A program made the translations under genes and the position numbers. Under the pieces are notes generated by a model. The model saw only the letters and a program-made list of their open reading frames with translations, was not told the DNA's origin and made no database searches. Of a DNA stretch of 33,129 bases, positions 25,409 through 33,129 are shown in pieces; the stretch's first letter is position 1; the number at the start of each line of letters is the position of its first letter. The stretch comes from Coraliomargarita_B sp036735565 (GTDB lineage: Bacteria; Verrucomicrobiota; Verrucomicrobiia; Opitutales; Coraliomargaritaceae). Location: the NCBI GenBank assembly GCA_036735565.1, contig DAINOC010000020.1, positions 1-33,129 on the forward strand. Direction: 5' to 3'.

Positions 25409-26716
25409 TCACGGAGCCAGACGTTCGTCTCGCTGCAGCAAAAAGGCGGAGGCCCCATCATGCCCGCATTCCCAGGGTAGGGCGATGCGCTCGTCGATGA
25501 GGCGAAAGGAGGCACCCGATTTGGAGACGAGGAAGGTATCGACCAGCTCCCGGTTTTCCGAGGGCTCGATGCTGCAAGTGCTATAAACCAGGCGGCCGCC
25601 GGGGCGCACGAAGCGGGCGGCGGAGTGGATGAGCTGCTGCTGGAGCTTTGCGCAGGCGGGGATGTCGTCGGGCTGGAGCCGCCATTTGACGTCCGTCCGG
25701 CGCTGGATCACGCCGGTGTTCGAGCAGGGTGCGTCGAGCATCACCGCATCGTATTCGGCAGGCAGGTATTGCGAGAGAAAGGCGTCTTTCGACAATTCGG
25801 TCAGGTCCGCCTCCACGATGGCGGTGTCGACGCCCGTGGCCCGGATCCGATCGAGATTTTCGCGGAGTCGGGCGATGCGCGGGCCCGCCTGATCGACGCA
25901 GACGATCCGACCCTTGCCCCGCAACTGCTGGGCCAGATCGAAGGCTTTCCCCCCGGGAGCCGCGCACAGGTCGAGCACCGCTTCGCCGGGTTGTGCGGCC
26001 AGCAGTTCGGGTGCATGGCGGGTCGAGGGGTCTTTAAAATAGGCTTTACCGGTTTCGATCAGCGGCAGGATGTTTGCCTTCCAGTCGGTTTTGGTATCGA
26101 CCTGGTAAAAGCCCGGCCACGCCGTCTCACTTAGGCCCGCCGGGCAGGGCTCCGGCAGTTCGGCGCACTTGAGATAGAGTCGGGGAATGTCCTGGTTCCA
26201 GCGGAGCAGTGCCTCGGTGGCCTCGGCCTCGAAGATCGCCAACCAGTGCCGAACCAGCCAGTCAGGATGGCTGTAGCGGGCATACAGATCGCCGCTGGCA
26301 TGGATGCACTCCAGGCGCGCCGGCATCTGCCGCAGAACGGCATTGAGAAAGCGCAGTTCGCCCGGTTCGACCAGGGTTTTGGCTGACTCAACGGCATGGT
26401 GCACCACCTTGGGATGGCGCTCGGCGGGCTCCTGGGTCAGCTCGAAGCCCGCCAAGAGGAGGATGGCCTCCGCCCGCACCCGGGGCTGCTTCAGCAGCAG
26501 GGGCTGGTAGGCGCAGCGGCTCCGGTGCCCATTACGCAGCGCTCCGAGAAAGAGGGATTGGCAGCTGGCCCGGGCCTGGCCAGTGAGGGTTTCCGGCAGT
26601 TGCTCCAGGAGCTGATCCGCTTTAAAATGGCTCGAAAGGTAGCTTTCAACCAGCAAGACAGCGGCCTCCCAGCTGGTGGAAGGCTTTTTCGACAAGTTGA
26701 ACTTAATACTTCTCAT
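25409..26716 (-). CDS. rsmB: 16S rRNA (cytosine967-C5)-methyltransferase RsmB
   Basis: RsmB uses S-adenosylmethionine to methylate C967 of 16S rRNA. The 435-residue product has an N-terminal NusB-like helical domain (to about residue 140, including the LFLGALRNG and LRFLNAVLRQ segments) and a C-terminal Rossmann methyltransferase domain of the NOL1/NOP2/Sun family. The SAM-binding DLCAAPGGKAFDLA, the cysteine in LDAPCSNTGVI and the catalytic YSTCSIEPSEN are all present. An ATG at 26764 would add 16 residues with no similarity, so 26716 is preferred. The gene is divergent from the greA-like gene, with 54 bases between the starts. The rRNA target is inferred from the family, and other RNA m5C methyltransferases remain possible. 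Confidence 0.88.
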   Translation of the reverse strand: MRSIKFNLSKKPSTSWEAAVLLVESYLSSHFKADQLLEQLPETLTGQARASCQSLFLGALRNGHRSRCAYQPLLLKQPRVRAEAILLLAGFELTQEPAERHPKVVHHAVESAKTLVEPGELRFLNAVLRQMPARLECIHASGDLYARYSHPDWLVRHWLAIFEAEATEALLRWNQDIPRLYLKCAELPEPCPAGLSETAWPGFYQVDTKTDWKANILPLIETGKAYFKDPSTRHAPELLAAQPGEAVLDLCAAPGGKAFDLAQQLRGKGRIVCVDQAGPRIARLRENLDRIRATGVDTAIVEADLTELSKDAFLSQYLPAEYDAVMLDAPCSNTGVIQRRTDVKWRLQPDDIPACAKLQQQLIHSAARFVRPGGRLVYSTCSIEPSENRELVDTFLVSKSGASFRLIDERIALPWECGHDGASAFLLQRDERLAP

Positions 26717-26770
26717 TGGACCAGAAAGCCTCCATACTTGAGAGTTTACGACAAAGATAAGCAATACATT

Positions 26771-28630
<1,860 letters not shown>

Positions 28631-28672
28631 CCCAGGCAAGCGTTGCGAGATCGGCAAACTTTTCAGCAAAAG

Positions 28673-28700
28673 GCGCTCCCCCGCAGGGAGCGCTTTTTTT
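28673..28700 (+). terminator. Intrinsic terminator after greA
   Basis: GCGCTCCC (28673-28680) pairs perfectly with GGGAGCGC (28686-28693) around CCGCA and is followed by seven T residues. The A-run before the stem (28668-28671) would make it work in both directions. Confidence 0.9.
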
Positions 28701-28751
28701 GCGCGATAGGGGCAGGGTGGATGCACCTCAGCCCGCTGATATAAAGCGGAA

Positions 28752-28924
28752 GGCTGGGGACAGCGTCCGCTACCTGGGTGAAAAGGGTAGCGGACCGTGT
28801 CCCCACGGGCCAGGACTGGGTAGGCGTGTCATGCATGGCCGCTGGGGAGCCGTCTTCGCTTTTCAGGCTGCGCCGTGACGCCGCAGCATTCAGCTACCTT
28901 CTACCAAAAAATAAGACTTTGGTA
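28752..28924 (+). repeat. Dispersed hairpin repeat R2, copy 2 (no insertion)
   Basis: This is the cleanest copy. Bases 28756-28774 and 28786-28804 form a stem of 19 positions with a single two-base internal mismatch, capped by an 11-base loop. The right end, TACCAAA (28902-28908) with TTTGGTA (28918-28924), is a second hairpin that touches the stop codon of the glutaredoxin-like gene (28925-28927). The copy is flanked by the greA terminator and that gene, both 3' ends. Confidence 0.85.
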
Positions 28925-29212
28925 TTAGTCCTCGTCGTCGTGGATGCCCAGCTTCTGCTGGATCTCGGGAAACTCCTTCAGCTCGGCGAGGAATTCGTCG
29001 ACCGAGAAGTCCGCGACCATGAAGTCCTCGTATTCAAGAGTCGGCGTCTTGGTCTGTCCGCTGACGGCGACCATGGCATCCATGTCCTTGGGGCTGCGGT
29101 TGACATCGCGCACATCGAGATCGACGCCCCGGCTGTTGAAGAAGGAGAGTGCTTCGCGGCACCAGGGGCAACCGGATTTGATGTAGAGGATCGGCAGTTT
29201 ATTTTTACTCAT
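28925..29212 (-). CDS. Glutaredoxin-like protein (CPWC)
   Basis: The 95-residue product has a thioredoxin fold with the redox motif CPWC at 15-18 (LYIKSGCPWCREALSFF) and a cis-proline in KTPTLEY (Pro57). It should reduce disulfides or act as a glutathione-linked oxidoreductase. The GG-dipeptide usual after the cis-Pro region is replaced by acidic residues, so glutathione dependence is unsure; NrdH-like reduction is an alternative. The C-terminus is acidic (HDDED). An ATG at 29413 would give 67 extra residues of odd composition overlapping uvrA, so 29212 is used. It is divergent from uvrA. Confidence 0.85.
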   Translation of the reverse strand: MSKNKLPILYIKSGCPWCREALSFFNSRGVDLDVRDVNRSPKDMDAMVAVSGQTKTPTLEYEDFMVADFSVDEFLAELKEFPEIQQKLGIHDDED

Positions 29213-29310
29213 AAATCTAACTCGGAGGATAGCCGGGGATCGTCCGGTTACAACGAATTTCAGCCGCTTTCGGCAACTTTGATTCCCGGGTGCTTGCCGC
29301 TTGACGCCGC

Positions 29311-29324
29311 TGCGGATATCCGCA
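29311..29324. promoter_or_regulatory. 14-bp perfect palindrome upstream of uvrA
   Basis: TGCGGATATCCGCA is fully self-complementary and lies 12 bases before the uvrA start, just after TTGACG (29301-29306, possible -35). It could be an operator at the divergent grx-uvrA promoters, but no -10 can be firmly placed and it matches no LexA box I know. Confidence 0.35.
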
Positions 29325-29336
29325 CCGCTACTCTCC

Positions 29337-32186
29337 ATGACCCGTCCGAACGTGCCTTCCGCCCAAGCGATTACCGTGAAGGGCGCCCGCGAGCACAATT
29401 TACGGAACATCAATCTGACGATCCCGCGTGATCAGCTGGTCGTCATCACCGGCGTAAGCGGTTCCGGCAAGTCCTCGCTGGCCTTTGATACCATCTATGC
29501 GGAGGGCTACCGCAAATACATCGACAGTCTCTCGACCAAGGCGCGAATGGTGTTGGAGCAGATTCCCCGCCCGGATGTGGATTACATCGAGGGGCTCTCG
29601 CCGGTGATCGCCCTGGAGCAGCGCACGGGCGGTGGCGGCAACCCGCGCAGCACGGTGGCGACGGTCACGGAGATTGCGGACTTTGCCCGCGTGCTCTGGG
29701 CGGTGTGCGGGACGGCCTACTGCCCGAAAGACGGCGGCCGGATCGAGCGCCGCTCGCTGGACGATTGTCTGGCCCGGCTCTTCACCGAGCCCGAGGGGAG
29801 CCGCCTGATGATTTGTGCGCCGTGGATGGAGGCGAAGCCCGCCATCCTGCGGGAGGAGTTGCCGCGCCTGCAACAGCGGGGTTTCCAGCGGGTGCGGTTG
29901 GATGGTGTGGTGCGCCGCCTGGATGAGCCTAATTTGATCGATTCGAAGGCGGGGATCCAGCAGGTGGACATCGTGATCGACCGCATCGTCCTGCGGGCCG
30001 ACCAGCGCAGCCGTTTGGCGGATTCTTTGGAGCTGGCCTTCAGCGAGGGCGACGACCGGGCGATTGTGCTGATCGAGACGGGCGAGGGTGGGTGGCGCGA
30101 GTTGACGCTAAGCAGCCGGCTCTCTTGCGCGAAGTGCGGGACGGTCTATGAAGCCCTGACGCCCAAGCACTTTTCATGGAATCATGCGGAGGGTGCCTGC
30201 TCCGAATGCGGCGGTCTGGGCGAGACGCTCCAGTTTCAACCGGAGCTGGTCGTGCCCGACCCGGCGAAGTCGGTGCGGGGCGGGGCGATCAAGCCCTGGC
30301 GCCTGGGCTCGAAGCAGATGATCATTCAGCGCAATGCGACTCTGAAGCAACTGGCCGAGCAGCTGCCCTTTGATCCGACCCTGCCATGGGAGGATCTCGG
30401 GCCGGAAGTCCGCCACCAGATCCTGCACGGCACGGGGGAGCGTCTGTTCGCCTTCAAACTCAAAGCGGGCAAGGCCAAGCCCGCCCCGCAGACTTTTGCC
30501 GGGGTGCTGGCTGATCTCGAAGCGACGCGCCGCCAGACCAGTAGCGAAGGCCTGCGGGCCCGACTCATGGCTTATCAAACCGGACGGCCCTGCGAAAGCT
30601 GCGGTGGCAGGCGCTTGCAGCCCGCGAGTTTCCACGTGCTGGTGGAGGGACGGGCCATCACCGACTTTTTGAAGCTGCCGCTCGTGGAGGCTGAGGCTTT
30701 CGTCCAGGGACTCTCGGGGCAGGATGGCTTTGCCCCGGTCAGCGATGCGGTGCGGGGCTTGGTCTCGCGGCTGCGCTTTCTCAATCAGGTCGGGTTGAAC
30801 TACCTCACGCTGGACCGCAGCTACGCTTCCCTGAGCGGCGGCGAGGCGCAGCGGGTGCGGCTCGCCACCCAACTGGGCATGTCGCTGGTGGGCGTGGTTT
30901 ATCTGCTGGATGAGCCGAGCATCGGGCTGCACCCGATCGATAACCGCCGCCTGATCCGGACACTATGTGACCTGCGCGACCGTGGCAACTCGGTCGTCGT
31001 GGTCGAGCACGATGCGGAGACCATGCTGGCGGCCGACCACCTCATCGAACTCGGCCCGGGGGCGGGCGTCGAGGGCGGGGCGCTGATCTTTGAAGGGCCG
31101 CCGCAGGCGAGCTTTACCGACCCGCAGAGCCGCTCCGGGCCCTTCCTGAGCGGGGCGCTCCGGGTAGAGAAAAATGCACGCGTGCGCACCCCGGGTCGCG
31201 AGTGGCTGCGGGTGCTGGGCGCGCGCGAGCACAATTTGAAGGACGTCGACGCTGACTTCCCTGTGGGCTGCCTGACGGTCATCTGCGGGCTCTCCGGATC
31301 GGGCAAGAGCACACTCGTCAATGAGATCCTGGCCAAGGCCGCTGCTTTCAAGTTGAACCGGGCCAAGGCGATCCCCGGCAAGCACCGGACGATCGAGGGG
31401 CTGGGCAACTTCACCAGCGTGGTGCAGGTCGATCAGTCGCCCATCGGGCGCAGCCCCCGCTCCAATCCGGCCACCTACACCAAGCTCTTTGATCAGCTCC
31501 GCCTGTTGTTTGCCAAGTGCTCGCTGGCGAAGATCCGCGGCTACCAGCCCAACCGCTTCAGCTTCAATGTGAGCGGGGGCCGCTGCGAGCGCTGCAAGGG
31601 CGATGGCGCGATCAAGCTGGACATGCAGTTCATGGCGGACGTCTACACTGAGTGCCCGAGCTGCCGGGGGCAGCGCTACAATCGCGAGACGCTCGATGTG
31701 CGCTTCAAGGGCTACAGCATCGCCGACGTGCTGGCCATGAGCGTGGACGAGGCGCTGGCGGTCTTTGGCAAACAGCCCCGCATCGCCGAGAAGTTGCAGA
31801 CGCTCTCGGAGGTCGGCCTTGGCTATGTGAAGCTCGGGCAGCCGGCCACCACGCTCTCCGGCGGCGAAGCGCAGCGCATCAAGCTCTCGCTGGAGCTGAG
31901 CAAGCGGCAGCAGGGTGAGACCCTCTACATCCTCGATGAGCCCACCACGGGGCTGCACTGGCTGGATATTCAGCGGCTCATGGACCTGCTCTTCAAGCTG
32001 CGTGATGCGGGCAACACCATCCTCATCATCGAGCACGACCGCGACGTGATCGGCCTCGCTGATTGGATCGTCGAGCTCGGCCCGGAAGGCGGCGCGGGGG
32101 GCGGGGAGTTGCTCTTCGCCGGACCGGCCGACACCTTCCTGGCTGGCCGGGAGACGCCGACCCAGCAGGTGATGGGGCCTGCCTAG
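29337..32186 (+). CDS. uvrA: UvrABC excinuclease subunit A
   Basis: UvrA finds bulky DNA lesions and loads UvrB in nucleotide excision repair. The 949-residue product has two ABC ATPase modules: Walker A GVSGSGKS (39-46) and GLSGSGKS (about 650), signature LSGGEAQR near 497 and 839, and Walker B YLLDEPSIGLHP and YILDEPTTGLH. A first zinc finger (CAKCG and CSECG, about 263-290), an insertion domain region with CESCGG near 415-425 and a second zinc finger (CERCKGDG and CPSCRG, about 749-775) complete the layout. The UvrB-binding region between the first module's motifs is present (ALEQRTGGGGNPRSTVATVT), so it is not a short UvrA2. ATG 29337 is preferred over 29301 because similarity begins at about residue 10. 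The stop codon is joined to repeat R1. Confidence 0.95.
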   Translation: MTRPNVPSAQAITVKGAREHNLRNINLTIPRDQLVVITGVSGSGKSSLAFDTIYAEGYRKYIDSLSTKARMVLEQIPRPDVDYIEGLSPVIALEQRTGGGGNPRSTVATVTEIADFARVLWAVCGTAYCPKDGGRIERRSLDDCLARLFTEPEGSRLMICAPWMEAKPAILREELPRLQQRGFQRVRLDGVVRRLDEPNLIDSKAGIQQVDIVIDRIVLRADQRSRLADSLELAFSEGDDRAIVLIETGEGGWRELTLSSRLSCAKCGTVYEALTPKHFSWNHAEGACSECGGLGETLQFQPELVVPDPAKSVRGGAIKPWRLGSKQMIIQRNATLKQLAEQLPFDPTLPWEDLGPEVRHQILHGTGERLFAFKLKAGKAKPAPQTFAGVLADLEATRRQTSSEGLRARLMAYQTGRPCESCGGRRLQPASFHVLVEGRAITDFLKLPLVEAEAFVQGLSGQDGFAPVSDAVRGLVSRLRFLNQVGLNYLTLDRSYASLSGGEAQRVRLATQLGMSLVGVVYLLDEPSIGLHPIDNRRLIRTLCDLRDRGNSVVVVEHDAETMLAADHLIELGPGAGVEGGALIFEGPPQASFTDPQSRSGPFLSGALRVEKNARVRTPGREWLRVLGAREHNLKDVDADFPVGCLTVICGLSGSGKSTLVNEILAKAAAFKLNRAKAIPGKHRTIEGLGNFTSVVQVDQSPIGRSPRSNPATYTKLFDQLRLLFAKCSLAKIRGYQPNRFSFNVSGGRCERCKGDGAIKLDMQFMADVYTECPSCRGQRYNRETLDVRFKGYSIADVLAMSVDEALAVFGKQPRIAEKLQTLSEVGLGYVKLGQPATTLSGGEAQRIKLSLELSKRQQGETLYILDEPTTGLHWLDIQRLMDLLFKLRDAGNTILIIEHDRDVIGLADWIVELGPEGGAGGGELLFAGPADTFLAGRETPTQQVMGPA

Positions 32187-32376
32187 TGCCGTGGATCATG
32201 AACAGTATCGTATTTGAACGGGAACCGGCAACTTCGGCGAACACGACCTTGATGGAACGTTCGACGGCACAAACATCGAACGTCGAACGTTCAACATCGA
32301 CTTTTGAATATCGGCGGCTTTGCCGTCTCTCTGATTTATTCGATGTTTAAAAACGAACGGGTCATCCGAATAATTT
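32184..32376 (+). repeat. Dispersed repeat R1, copy B, starting at the uvrA stop codon
   Basis: Homologous to 1462-1682 with the same order of landmarks: CTAGTGCC, TCGTATTTGAACGGG, TTCGACGGCACAAACA, GAACGTCGAACGTTCAACAT, TTTGAATA and TCCGAATA. GGCGGC-TTT-GCCGTC near 32312-32326 can form a hairpin where copy A has a different sequence. Confidence 0.8.
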
Positions 32377-32409
32377 CATGTTACAGACTACTGGTTTGAG
32401 AAGCGCACG

Positions 32410-33129
32410 GTGAAAAAAGAGATCAACTACAATCTAAACGGGGAGCCCCTGCGTGTTGAAATCGAGCGGCGCAAGGGGAGTCGGCATCTGCGCATGCGCC
32501 TGGGCCACGCCAATCAGTTGCGGGTCAGCGTGCCCTGGCACTGCCCTGAACCGATGCTCTGGGACTTTATCGAATCGCGCCGCGATTGGATCGCCGGGCA
32601 ACTGGCCAAGGCACCTGAGCCGCGCCTGCTGTCGGCTTTTCTGGAGCAGCAGCCCTGGATCAGCCATGAGGGTCGGCGGTATCCACTGGCGTTTAGCCGG
32701 CCGAAGGACAGCGGGGTCATCGCTTATGAGATGGTCCCATCGGAACAACAGGTCCGTCTCGCCTGGGGCAGCCGTTGCCGGGAAGCGGATCTCCTCGCGA
32801 TGGTCCGTCAGTTGGCCAAGGGCTGTATCGTCTGTCGGATGCTGGATCTCGCGCTGGACCGGCGCATCGCCCCGCCGGACGTCTCGGTGCGCGACCAGAG
32901 CAGCCGCTGGGGCTCCTGCGCCGCCTCTGGCCGGATCTCGCTCAACTGGCGTCTGATCCTGCTGCCCCCGGAGCTGATGGACTACGTTATCCTGCATGAG
33001 CTGGCCCACCTGACAGAGTTCAACCACTCCGCCCGATTCTGGGAACTGCTGGACGGCTACGACCCCAACCGCAAGGCCCACGAGGCAGCGCTCGATGCCC
33101 TGAGCCCGGAGATCATGAGGGTGGGGCGG
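32410..33129 (+). CDS. YgjP-like zinc metallopeptidase domain protein (C-terminally incomplete)
   Basis: Starting at a GTG (VKKEINYNLNG), 240 codons are open to the window edge. The C-terminal part has the family signatures SSRWGSCAASGRISLNWRLI and ILHELAHLTEFNHSARFW, in which His196-Glu197 and His200 form an HExxH zinc site and His206 in NHS is a likely third ligand. This is the YgjP/SprT-like (M48-related, formerly DUF45) group. The true start is unsure: no Shine-Dalgarno precedes the GTG, which is used because it opens the frame 33 bases after repeat R1. Substrate unknown; proteins of this family have been linked to nucleotide or peptide hydrolysis. No stop codon is seen, so the gene runs on. 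Confidence 0.8.
   Translation, partial: MKKEINYNLNGEPLRVEIERRKGSRHLRMRLGHANQLRVSVPWHCPEPMLWDFIESRRDWIAGQLAKAPEPRLLSAFLEQQPWISHEGRRYPLAFSRPKDSGVIAYEMVPSEQQVRLAWGSRCREADLLAMVRQLAKGCIVCRMLDLALDRRIAPPDVSVRDQSSRWGSCAASGRISLNWRLILLPPELMDYVILHELAHLTEFNHSARFWELLDGYDPNRKAHEAALDALSPEIMRVGR

Overview
The window (about 33 kb, GC-rich, one 100-base run of N) looks like a chromosomal contig from a member of the PVC superphylum, most likely Verrucomicrobiota (Opitutae-like). The grounds are the order of the ribosomal-protein cluster, a GreA with a very long N-terminal extension as recalled for Chlamydiae, a ribosomal cluster with no rpmD, rpmJ or infA, and abundant short dispersed repeats next to gene ends. 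The taxon is an inference; no rRNA gene is present.

Region 1 (1-5971): trpB without a trpA partner, a DEAD-box RNA helicase, a predicted exported endonuclease/exonuclease/phosphatase-family protein and a SixA-type histidine phosphatase. They are separated by intergenic DNA full of short dispersed repeats. A 1-kb non-coding stretch before rplC holds a 22-bp perfect palindrome and what looks like the relic of a tyrosine recombinase.

Region 2 (5972-21128): one long forward cluster merging the S10, spc and alpha operons: rplC-rplD-rplW-rplB-rpsS-[small exported protein]-rplV-rpsC-rplP-rpmC-rpsQ-rplN-rplX-rplE-rpsN-rpsH-rplF-rplR-rpsE-rplO-secY-map-rpsM-rpsK-rpsD-rpoA-rplQ, closed by a strong intrinsic terminator. 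The most striking feature is a 122-residue protein with a signal peptide, encoded between rpsS and rplV, a junction that is normally uninterrupted. Several ribosomal proteins (L5, L15, S11, L17) carry Ala/Glu-rich extensions, and the assembly gap falls inside the one on L17.

Region 3 (21129-33129): rpoN (sigma-54, reverse), an A-type Fe-S carrier next to a class I Fe-S fumarase, rsmB (reverse), a 619-residue GreA-family protein divergent from it, a glutaredoxin-like protein (reverse), uvrA, and a YgjP-like metallopeptidase cut by the window end.

At least four kinds of dispersed repeat recur. One begins exactly at the stop codons of trpB and uvrA. Another is a hairpin element with three copies, one of which carries an extra 40-bp palindrome that the other two lack, a natural filled-site/empty-site comparison. 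No tRNA, rRNA, CRISPR array or intact mobile element was seen.
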